From positions 32,456-40,784 of the forward strand of contig PBTU01000022.1 of NCBI GenBank assembly GCA_002729295.1: a DNA stretch of 8,329 nucleotides, written 5' to 3'. Below, piece after piece: positions 1 to 5,748 of this stretch (positions are counted from its first letter, which is position 1; every line of letters starts with the position of its first letter). A program made the translations under genes and the position numbers. The notes beneath the pieces were generated by a model that was not told where the DNA came from, did not search any database, and worked only from the letters and a program-made list of their open reading frames with translations. This stretch comes from Verrucomicrobiales bacterium (lineage in GTDB: Bacteria; Verrucomicrobiota; Verrucomicrobiia; Verrucomicrobiales; Akkermansiaceae).

Positions 1-1272
1 GGTGGCTAGATGAACGGTGAGTGGCGGGCGGAATCGAGACATGGGCAGGCGGGAGTTCGGCCAGTGTTCGATGCCGGTGGGTTTGGTGAAGTCGGGAGTG
101 ATCGGGTGGAGTTCGAGGATGTCGGGACGGTGGGTGTTGGCGATCTGGGGAATGCCGAGGCGGTGGGCTCCGACGATGCCGGAGAGGCGGCGCAGGGTGT
201 CGGCGAATTGGTTCGGGTCTTTGATGCCGCGATGGAAGAGTTGGTGCTGCGCGTGTCGTGGGAGAGTGGGAATGAGCTCGAGATGGAATTCATTGATGGG
301 CGCGGTAGCGGAGAAGTTTTCGAGATGCGTATGGAGGGAGCTGAGAAGGATGTCGGACGAAAGACTGGGCTCGGACATTTCCATGGTGCGGGCATAGCCG
401 CCACCATTTTCGAAGGAAAGGTGTAGGGTCATCTCGGCGGCGGCGCGTTGGTGGTGGGCGAGACGATTGCAGAGGGTCTGGAGGAGGCGTCGGGCGATGA
501 AGAGAATGGGTTCGTGATTTTCCACGGGAGGTTCGAAGATGTGGCTGATCTGAAAGACACATAAAGGCTGGTGGAGTTTGAGGAGGCGGGTGCTTTTTTC
601 GTGGAGGATATCGTGAAGTCGGGCGAGATCGGGGCCGAGGCGTTCGGCGAGTCCTTGTCGAGGCAAGGCGGCAAGATCGCCGAGAGTGTTGAGTCCCCAG
701 AGTTGAAGGACTTCCAGATCTCTGGGGGGGAAGCTACTGCTTTTGATGAGTTCGTCCAAAGGCAAGGCGAGGGGAGAGAAGTTCTCGGGAAGGTGTCCCG
801 GTCGGGCGGCGGTGTGGCGGGAAAGCGCGGTGAGGTGAGCAAGGTCGGGGGTGGAGCCGAGAGCGGCTTGCACGGGGAGAGCGAGGTGCTTTGATGCGTC
901 GAGGCTGGTATGGAGCCAATCGTTGTCGGATGAACAGAGAATGCTTGAGAGATCGAGTAGGAAGGTTTCCGGCGAGGTGAGTTCGAAGTCGGGGGTGAGG
1001 CTTTCGATGAAGGCGAGGAGTTCGCGGCGGGTTGCGATCTCGGCCTCTTCGTCGGATTCCATCAAAAGAAGATCCGCGCAGCGAGCGAGGGCGCGGGTGG
1101 TGCGGAGGCCGGGGAGAAGTCCGTGTTGCCGGGCGGCTTCGTTGACTTCGAGGAGCGATGACTTTTCACGTTCGCCTTGCGAGAGAAGAACGGCGGCTTG
1201 TTCCGGAGCGATGCCGTCTCGCGCGAGGAGGCAGTTTAGGGAAAAAGCCGGAAAGTGGAAGCAGGAGAACAT
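1..1272 (-). CDS. imuB: ImuB-type Y-family DNA polymerase-like protein (partial, C-terminus beyond left edge)
   Basis: An open frame of 424 codons starts at ATG 1272-1270 and meets no stop before the window edge. Family knowledge: ImuB is a Y-family polymerase homologue that has lost catalysis and links ImuA, the DnaE2 polymerase and the sliding clamp in damage-induced mutagenesis. Seen here: the N-terminus MFSCFHFPAFSL sits where active enzymes have the metal-binding FVDFDYF-like motif, with His6 and Pro8 in place of acidic residues. The second motif, SPETFLLDLS (residues 100-109), replaces the usual SxDE with S-P-E-T. A helix-hairpin-helix-like thumb follows (about 188-215, LWGLNTLGDLAALP), then a little-finger-like region (about 240-340, FEPPVENHEPILF). 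The start lies 7 nt after the imuA stop and has no Shine-Dalgarno, so translation is probably coupled. Family members are usually somewhat longer than 424 residues, so only the tail should be missing. An active Pol IV is unlikely given the lost carboxylates. Confidence 0.85.
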   Translation of the reverse strand, partial: MFSCFHFPAFSLNCLLARDGIAPEQAAVLLSQGEREKSSLLEVNEAARQHGLLPGLRTTRALARCADLLLMESDEEAEIATRRELLAFIESLTPDFELTSPETFLLDLSSILCSSDNDWLHTSLDASKHLALPVQAALGSTPDLAHLTALSRHTAARPGHLPENFSPLALPLDELIKSSSFPPRDLEVLQLWGLNTLGDLAALPRQGLAERLGPDLARLHDILHEKSTRLLKLHQPLCVFQISHIFEPPVENHEPILFIARRLLQTLCNRLAHHQRAAAEMTLHLSFENGGGYARTMEMSEPSLSSDILLSSLHTHLENFSATAPINEFHLELIPTLPRHAQHQLFHRGIKDPNQFADTLRRLSGIVGAHRLGIPQIANTHRPDILELHPITPDFTKPTGIEHWPNSRLPMSRFRPPLTVHLAT

Positions 1273-1279
1273 GGCGGGG

Positions 1280-1888
1280 TCAGAGCGCGGCGCGTTGCGC
1301 GAGGTGTTTTTCCTGAAACTTCAATCGAGGGGGTTGGCGTTCGAGGTGATCGAGACTGAAATTCCCGGTGAGGGTGAGTCGTTGTTTAACCGAGGGGAGA
1401 AGAGGCTGTGAAGTAAGCGCGAGCAAGGTGGTACCACTTTCGCGGGCTTGGTTTCGCAGGCGATGCCAGGTGGACATGGGAAGACGTTTGAGTTCGCGCG
1501 TCGGAGTAAAATGGAGATCGAGCAAGACGAGCGGGAGATTGCCGTCGCGGAGGAGGAGATCGCTACATTGGATGGCCTGGGAAATCTCGCGGCAACGGAT
1601 CCAGAAGAGCTGCTGGCATTTGAGGTTGCCGTGAGAGCCGGGGTCGAAGGAATCGCGTCCGTCGATGAGGGCGAGGGGGAGATCGCATTCTTGGGCGAGG
1701 AGTTCGGAAATGAATAAAGCCATGCCCTGATTGGGCTGAGAGGAGACGACTTCGTTGATGCTGCCGCGTTCGAAGGTGAGGCTGGAGGTGGCGTGGGGTT
1801 CTTCGGAAAGAGGGGCAGGACGATGCGCGGCGGGAAACTTTTCGCGAAGTTCCCGGCGAAGTTCATTGATTTCTAAAAGTGTAGACAA
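1280..1888 (-). CDS. imuA: ImuA-type RecA-like protein of the translesion mutagenesis cassette
   Basis: This 202-residue protein is read from a TTG codon at 1888-1886; a TAA lies seven codons upstream in frame and the next in-frame Met is residue 56, so TTG is the only reasonable start. Family knowledge: ImuA is a RecA/SulA-like protein that works with ImuB and DnaE2. The RecA core is visible: GSINEVVSSQPNQGMAL (42-58) lies where RecA has its P-loop, LALIDGRDSFDP (72-83) resembles the RecA segment AFIDAEHALDP, and LLLRDGNLPLVLLDL (111-125) corresponds to the Walker B strand, ending in Asp124. The P-loop lysine and Thr/Ser are absent, so ATP binding is doubtful. The gene heads the imuA-imuB operon (7-nt gap) and is probably repressed by LexA through the box at 1890-1903. 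Assignment relies on RecA-like motifs plus the ImuB neighbour; sequence divergence leaves some doubt. Confidence 0.78.
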   Translation of the reverse strand: MSTLLEINELRRELREKFPAAHRPAPLSEEPHATSSLTFERGSINEVVSSQPNQGMALFISELLAQECDLPLALIDGRDSFDPGSHGNLKCQQLFWIRCREISQAIQCSDLLLRDGNLPLVLLDLHFTPTRELKRLPMSTWHRLRNQARESGTTLLALTSQPLLPSVKQRLTLTGNFSLDHLERQPPRLKFQEKHLAQRAAL

Positions 1889-1889
1889 G

Positions 1890-1903
1890 TGTTCATTAGA
1901 ACA
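1890..1903. promoter_or_regulatory. LexA operator (SOS box) of imuA-imuB
   Basis: The sequence TGTTCATTAGAACA is a perfect 14-bp palindrome with TGTTC and GAACA arms and a 4-bp centre. It equals the LexA-binding consensus reported for Verrucomicrobiota, TGTTC-N4-GAACA, defined on the Verrucomicrobium spinosum recA promoter. It ends one base upstream of the imuA TTG codon and covers the predicted -10 hexamer, which is ideal for repression by blocking RNA polymerase. Target function agrees, because imuA-imuB cassettes are typical SOS genes. LexA itself is not encoded in the window. Confidence 0.85.
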
Positions 1904-1922
1904 ACATTATGTGACTGGTCAA
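1895..1922 (-). promoter_or_regulatory. Predicted sigma70-type promoter of imuA-imuB
   Basis: On the minus strand, TTGACC (1922-1917, 5 of 6 to TTGACA) is followed after 16 nt by TCTAAT (1900-1895, 5 of 6 to TATAAT). The -10 falls inside the LexA palindrome. The expected start, about 7 nt downstream, coincides with the TTG codon of imuA at 1888, so the transcript may be leaderless. The hexamers are read by eye; the start point is inferred. Confidence 0.6.
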
Positions 1923-1930
1923 GTGCAGAT

Positions 1931-1954
1931 GTGGGGTTGGATTTTTTCAACCAC
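1931..1954. repeat. Imperfect inverted repeat between the TPR gene and imuA
   Basis: GTGGGGTTG (1931-1939) and CAACCAC (1948-1954) can pair with a two-base bulge around an A/T-rich loop. It lies downstream of the TPR gene stop and just upstream of the imuA promoter. On the minus strand, the direction of both flanking genes, no U-run follows the stem, so it is not a standard intrinsic terminator. The rest of 1955-2012 shows nothing recognisable. Confidence 0.35.
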
Positions 1955-2012
1955 GGATCTCGCGAATTGACGCGGACCTTTTCTTGGGCTTTTGAGGAGT
2001 TTACCAGCGGGG

Positions 2013-4343
2013 CTACTTAGCCTTCGCCTCGAACTCAGGGAGTTTCTTCAGGGCCTCGGGGGTGCCGATGATTTTGAGGCAGGTGACGACTTTGGCCGCT
2101 GCGGTCTTTTTGTCTTCGGGGGATTTGGAGTAGAGGCTTTCGACGATGAGGTAGTGGCGGAGGGCTTCGCCGGGTTGTTTGGCGGCCATTTCGATGTCCC
2201 CGGCGTGAAGACGGAGAGCGATGTCTAGTTCGCCCTGGGGGCGGAGGTCGAGGGCGTCGGAGGTAGCCTGTCGAGCTTCTTCGAATTTTTTGGAGTCAAC
2301 GTAAGCCTGGGATTGGAAGAAATGAGCTTCCGCTTTTCGGTAGGGGGATTCTTCGAGTTTGAGAATCTCCTCAGCGGCTTTAAGAGCGTCATCGGGTTGC
2401 TTGGCAGCGAGCGAGGATTTCGCGAACAGTCGCCAGATTACCGGCTGGATCTTATTTTTGCTGGTGGAAATGCCTTCCTTGAGAAAGGACCAACCTTTTT
2501 GGTGTTGTTCCGCTTTGGCGAGACTGGCACCGAGCCAGGTGGTGATGGCGGAAGGAAGTGGGGCATTGCGATCGCTTTGGCGGAGGAGTTCGATTTCCTT
2601 TTGCAGGAGTTCCAGGTCGCTGGCATGAAAGGCGCATCGGATAAGAATGGGGCCAACTTGGCTGGTGAATTTTCCGGGCGCTAACTCTCGCGCCTTAACT
2701 AGGTAAGGTAGGCTCTTGGCGTGGTTCTTGAGACGGTATTCGTTCCATCCGAGCCAGAAGTTGGCCGAGGCTTTCGTTTCGTTATCGAGCGCGGGTATCG
2801 CGAGGAGTTTTTCCTGGACGGCAACCAGCTTGGGATAGTCCTTGCGTTCCTGATAAAGCGCGCTGATGCGCTGCATAAGATTCAGGCGGAGCTTTTCGTC
2901 AGTGGTCTTGGTGAGGATGGTTTCGTAATCCTTAAGCGCGGCATCAGCCTGACCTTGCTTGGAGTAGATTTCGGCGCGATTAAGGAGAAGGGAGGTTTCC
3001 TGCTTGGCCCCAGGGTGTCCGCGAAAGAAGGCGGCGATGGCATCGAGGCTTTCTTTCTCCAGATTCAGGGCGATTGCTGACTTGGCCAAGTGATAGCGGG
3101 TGCCTAGTAGGTTTGATTTATCAATGAGTCCGAGACGGAGCTCCTGATAGTGATCGAGGGCGGAGCGGTAGTTCTTTTTCTTGTAGTAGTGATTCGCCAG
3201 AAGAAGTCGGATAGAGTGGGTCTTGGCATCGAGCTTTTTCTCCTCTCCATGCTGCTTAAGGAAAATTTCCGCTTTGCGGGGAAAGTCGGGGGCTTTTGTC
3301 AGGTGACTTCTAACAAGGGCGCGGTAGGAAGCCTGATAGACCGTCATGGTTTTGGGCGAGAGCTTGGAGATTTCGACTTCGAGTCTGGAGACTTCCTTGG
3401 TGTTGCCAAGTGCTTCGTATGACTTGGCGGTCATAATGAGGCGTTGAAGAACGGTTTTCTGATCGAGCTTGAAGTTTCCCTTCTTGTAAACATCAATGAC
3501 GGACTGCCATTCCTTGTCCTGATAGTGGAGATTCATCAAGGCGACTTGGCTTTGACCGTGCCATTCGCGAGATCCTAAATCGCTCATGGACCTGGTGAAC
3601 CAAACTTTGGTCGCTTTCTTGTCGCCAAGTTTTTGTGAGAGGAGAGCGGCCTGGAGAATAGCGTTGGATTTGACCTCTTTATTTTTGGAGTCAGCTAAGA
3701 TAATAAAGAGCTCGTAAGCCTGCCGCTGTTGATTCTTTTGCTGGTAAAGTTGCGCCAGGGTGAGGCGGGCGCGCTCGGTGTAGGGGCTGCCTTTGTCTTC
3801 GAGCACGGCGTTGAGGGCCGGAATGGTGAGAGCGTCGTTTTTGAGTTTGTGGAAACAGACAAAGCGTTTGTAGAGGGCGTCGTGGCGGATCTCATCTTTG
3901 TCGGTGGTTGTCGCAAGAATACGGAACCATTTCGACGCTGAAAGCCATTGTTGCTTTTCGTAGTCGTCGGTGGCGAGATAGTGGGATGCTGCAGAGACGA
4001 ACGGTCCACTGGTCCAGCGCGTGGCGGTAGTTTCGAAGCAATTGCGGCTGGCCTTATCTTCGCCCAATTCACGATAACAAAGAGCGAGGAAATACCAGCT
4101 TTCGATGGCTTTGGTATTTTTTGGGTGGGAGCGAAGGAGGCGATCGAATTTCGTGGCAGCAAGTCGGTAGGCTTCTTTTTTTGCGTCTGGGTTTTTCTCC
4201 CCCTTGGCTTCGTTGTAATAATGTGAAGCAAGGTCGTAGAGATCCTGCACGGGGTTTGACTCAAGGGGCTTAGAGGCGGGCGCTCCTGGTTCTTGAGCCG
4301 CGAGCGGAAGTGAGAGGAGAATGAGAAAAATGGAGAGTCTCAT
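2013..4343 (-). CDS. Secreted tetratricopeptide-repeat protein, last gene of the exbB-exbD operon
   Basis: This 776-residue protein begins with a signal peptide (MRLSIFLILLSLPLAA, probable cleavage after Ala15 or Ala16), so it should act in the periplasm or be anchored outside the inner membrane. Almost all of the remainder is helical with repeated TPR-like units. Clear examples lie near 33-70, 82-116, 190-216, 378-401 (LLANHYYKKKNYRSALDHYQ), 452-476 (LNRAEIYSKQGQADAALKDY), 528-553 and 671-700 (AEAHFFQSQAYVDSKKFEEA). No catalytic motif, lipobox or C-terminal membrane segment is seen. It follows the exbD-type gene by 35 nt. TPR proteins linked to TolQ/ExbB motors (for example CpoB/YbgF in Tol-Pal) act as periplasmic scaffolds, which is the best guess here, but this protein is much larger than CpoB and the exact role is unknown. 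There is no Shine-Dalgarno before the ATG; the signal peptide supports the start. Confidence 0.9.
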   Translation of the reverse strand: MRLSIFLILLSLPLAAQEPGAPASKPLESNPVQDLYDLASHYYNEAKGEKNPDAKKEAYRLAATKFDRLLRSHPKNTKAIESWYFLALCYRELGEDKASRNCFETTATRWTSGPFVSAASHYLATDDYEKQQWLSASKWFRILATTTDKDEIRHDALYKRFVCFHKLKNDALTIPALNAVLEDKGSPYTERARLTLAQLYQQKNQQRQAYELFIILADSKNKEVKSNAILQAALLSQKLGDKKATKVWFTRSMSDLGSREWHGQSQVALMNLHYQDKEWQSVIDVYKKGNFKLDQKTVLQRLIMTAKSYEALGNTKEVSRLEVEISKLSPKTMTVYQASYRALVRSHLTKAPDFPRKAEIFLKQHGEEKKLDAKTHSIRLLLANHYYKKKNYRSALDHYQELRLGLIDKSNLLGTRYHLAKSAIALNLEKESLDAIAAFFRGHPGAKQETSLLLNRAEIYSKQGQADAALKDYETILTKTTDEKLRLNLMQRISALYQERKDYPKLVAVQEKLLAIPALDNETKASANFWLGWNEYRLKNHAKSLPYLVKARELAPGKFTSQVGPILIRCAFHASDLELLQKEIELLRQSDRNAPLPSAITTWLGASLAKAEQHQKGWSFLKEGISTSKNKIQPVIWRLFAKSSLAAKQPDDALKAAEEILKLEESPYRKAEAHFFQSQAYVDSKKFEEARQATSDALDLRPQGELDIALRLHAGDIEMAAKQPGEALRHYLIVESLYSKSPEDKKTAAAKVVTCLKIIGTPEALKKLPEFEAKAK

Positions 4344-4378
4344 GGAGTTGCAAGTAGAAGCGAGGCCCGGGGGGATAT

Positions 4379-4822
4379 TTATTGAGACGGAGCCGGAGCG
4401 CGGTTGGCGAAGCGGATATTCCAGATGCCGGCCTTTTGGATTTCGTCCATGACCTCAAAGAGAACCTGGTTGGTGCCGTCGGCATCGCAGCGAATACGGA
4501 CAGGTTGTTGGTCTGCTTGATCTTGACCGGCGATCTTAGCGTTTTCCATGATACGTTTGAGCATTTCCCGGAGCTGATCTTTGGTGTAAACCTCGTTGTT
4601 GATGGTGATGATGCCGTCCTTGGTGAGATTGACCACAATCTCGTTGGAGACGCGGGCATTCTGGGATCCCTCGGTGGCAGTCGGGACGGAAACACGAGTG
4701 TCTTTTTCCTGCTCGGTGATTTGGTAGGTGACGAGGAAGAAGATGAGGAGCAGGAACACGATATCGATCATCGGCGCGAGCTGGAAGCTGGCCGGTGGCG
4801 GAGTGTTGTCGCGGATACGCAT
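4379..4822 (-). CDS. ExbD/TolR-family biopolymer transport protein
   Basis: This 147-residue protein has the standard ExbD/TolR plan: a short cytoplasmic N-terminus, one transmembrane helix (about 17-35) and a periplasmic domain (about 40-140). The motif LAPMIDIVFLLLIFF contains Asp20, which corresponds to the proton-carrying aspartate of ExbD (Asp25 in E. coli). The periplasmic part has the usual pattern (IVVNLTKDGIITINNEVYT, then VRIRCDADGTNQVLFEVMD and IWNIRFA at the end). With the ExbB-type protein encoded 24 nt upstream it should form an inner-membrane proton channel that turns proton flow into motion of a periplasmic partner. Family membership is very likely; whether it powers TonB-like transport, a Tol-like process or something else cannot be read from sequence. 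The protein ends in a short Pro/Ala/Gln tail. Confidence 0.94.
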   Translation of the reverse strand: MRIRDNTPPPASFQLAPMIDIVFLLLIFFLVTYQITEQEKDTRVSVPTATEGSQNARVSNEIVVNLTKDGIITINNEVYTKDQLREMLKRIMENAKIAGQDQADQQPVRIRCDADGTNQVLFEVMDEIQKAGIWNIRFANRAPAPSQ

Positions 4823-4846
4823 CTTGGGTGGAAGTGGACGGGATGA

Positions 4847-5623
4847 TTATTCGCTCATTCCGGCCGGGCGGTATACCTCGTGGGAGGCTTGGGAGTCAGC
4901 ATGCTCCTCGGTGATCTGTCCACCGATGAGGGCGAGAATGTGAGTGCCGGCGGCTTCGAGTTCGGCAATGTGGTTTTGCACCCTTCCACGGAAGAAGGAG
5001 TAGAAGGTCATCGCAATAATACTAATAACCAGCCCCGCAGCCGTGGTGACGAGGGCTTCCCAGACTCCCTCGGCCAATTCGAGTTGTTTGGTCCCCTCTA
5101 TGTTGCCGTTGGCAATCTCCATGAAGGATTTGATCATTCCGATGACAGTTCCGAGAAGGCCGATCATGGGGGCGATTCCACCAATGTCAGCGAGGTAGCT
5201 GATTCGTTGACTGAGAATACCACTTTGTCGGGAAGCTTCGGCCTCGGCGATTTCCCGAATTTCGGGGCGACTCGCGGTGGGGTTCTTTGTGAGGAAATCG
5301 AGAGTCTTTTGAGTCACGCGAGCGACCGATTCATTGCGGCGATGGCAATACGCGATGAGGCCGAGATAATCGCGTTTTCTAATCATGGCCTCGGCGTTAT
5401 TCATAAATTTATTGGTGACTACCGTGCTGCGGCGCAGGGTCAGGAAATAGAGGAAGACCAGAATCAGGGTGAAAATGGAAAGCGCGACGAGCGCTGTCAT
5501 CACCCAACCGCCTTTCGAGAGGAGTTCGATGATGGTGAGATCTTTTTTCGCGGTCTCTTCGGCAGCCGTAGCCAACGAAGGAAGGAGCGCGACGAGAAGC
5601 GACGGAATGAAAGGGTGTCTCAT
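4847..5623 (-). CDS. MotA/TolQ/ExbB-family proton channel protein
   Basis: This 258-residue polytopic inner-membrane protein opens with a cleavable-looking signal sequence (MRHPFIPSLLVALLPSLATA, 1-20) followed by three membrane helices at about 38-61, 145-168 and 188-211. Helix 2 has the family hallmark IAPMIGLLGTVIGMI (150-164) with Thr159, and helix 3 has the hallmark GVWEALVTTAAGLVIS (186-201) with Thr193/194; these match the channel-lining threonines of ExbB. The extra N-terminal signal region occurs in a subset of ExbB-like proteins. It is the first gene of the operon, followed by the exbD-type gene (24-nt gap) and the TPR gene. Translation starts at ATG 5623 without a Shine-Dalgarno. 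A weak promoter and inverted repeat lie directly upstream. Its specific partner (TonB-like, Tol-like or other) is not identifiable. Confidence 0.95.
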   Translation of the reverse strand: MRHPFIPSLLVALLPSLATAAEETAKKDLTIIELLSKGGWVMTALVALSIFTLILVFLYFLTLRRSTVVTNKFMNNAEAMIRKRDYLGLIAYCHRRNESVARVTQKTLDFLTKNPTASRPEIREIAEAEASRQSGILSQRISYLADIGGIAPMIGLLGTVIGMIKSFMEIANGNIEGTKQLELAEGVWEALVTTAAGLVISIIAMTFYSFFRGRVQNHIAELEAAGTHILALIGGQITEEHADSQASHEVYRPAGMSE

Positions 5624-5627
5624 ATCT

Positions 5628-5643
5628 GTTAGGAAAGTCTAAC
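5628..5643. repeat. Inverted repeat upstream of the exbB-type gene
   Basis: GTTAG (5628-5632) and CTAAC (5639-5643) form a 5-bp dyad around GAAAGT, ending 4 bp upstream of the exbB ATG. It overlaps the only plausible -10 of that operon (TAGACT, minus strand 5641-5636). It may be an operator or chance; the arms are short. Confidence 0.3.
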
Positions 5644-5663
5644 TGTTCTTCGCTGGGGTGCAA
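5636..5663 (-). promoter_or_regulatory. Weak candidate promoter of the exbB-exbD-TPR operon
   Basis: On the minus strand, TTGCAC (5663-5658) and TAGACT (5641-5636) are 16 nt apart. They match sigma70 consensus in only 3 and 4 of 6 positions. The expected start would lie a few bases upstream of the exbB ATG, giving a very short leader, which fits the absent Shine-Dalgarno. The -35 overlaps the first GCTGGGGTGCA motif copy. Tentative. Confidence 0.25.
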
Positions 5664-5704
5664 GTGCGGGAAAACCCTCATTTAAATGCTGGGTTGCACC
5701 CAGC
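5652..5704. repeat. Three-copy GCTGGG(N)TGCA motif in the divergent exbB/uvrC intergenic region
   Basis: GCTGGGGTGCA (5652-5662) recurs as GCTGGGTTGCA (5688-5698), 10 of 11 bases identical and 36 bp apart. A third copy lies on the opposite strand as GCTGGGTGCA (5704-5695), so the right-hand pair forms a perfect 7-bp inverted repeat GCTGGGT-TGC-ACCCAGC (5688-5704). A palindromic CATTTAAATG (5679-5688) abuts it. Within the 125-bp region between divergent genes this could be a regulator-binding array, or the right-hand pair could form a hairpin in the uvrC leader. The function is not known. Confidence 0.45.
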
Positions 5705-5748
5705 GCCCTGCTGGATTACGAGTCTTCAACCTTTGATCTTCCAAGGAA

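Noticed and set aside
10..426. Plus-strand ORF of 138 codons (and overlapping frames at 17-397 and, on the minus strand, 6-407, 290-562, 429-842)
   Set aside because: All lie over the imuB frame, which has clear Y-family features across the full interval. Their translations are low-complexity and Gly/Glu- or Ser/Pro-rich, typical of shadow frames in GC-rich DNA.
188..720. LQLWGL in ImuB (residues 189-194, DNA about 691-708) as a clamp-binding motif
   Set aside because: It resembles QLxLWG-type motifs only loosely and lies inside the helix-hairpin-helix-like thumb segment, where this pattern is structural. The true clamp motif would be expected nearer the missing C-terminus.
851..1411. Plus-strand ORF of 186 codons crossing the imuA/imuB junction
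   Set aside because: Arg/Ser-rich translation without recognisable motifs, antisense to two well-supported genes.
1931..1954. Hairpin as an intrinsic terminator of the TPR operon
   Set aside because: The stem is imperfect and the minus-strand RNA has no U-run after it; the A/T tract is in the loop.
4880..5632. Plus-strand ORF of 250 codons antisense to the exbB-type gene
   Set aside because: The opposite strand encodes an unmistakable MotA/TolQ/ExbB protein; the antisense translation shows no domain and is a shadow of codon bias.
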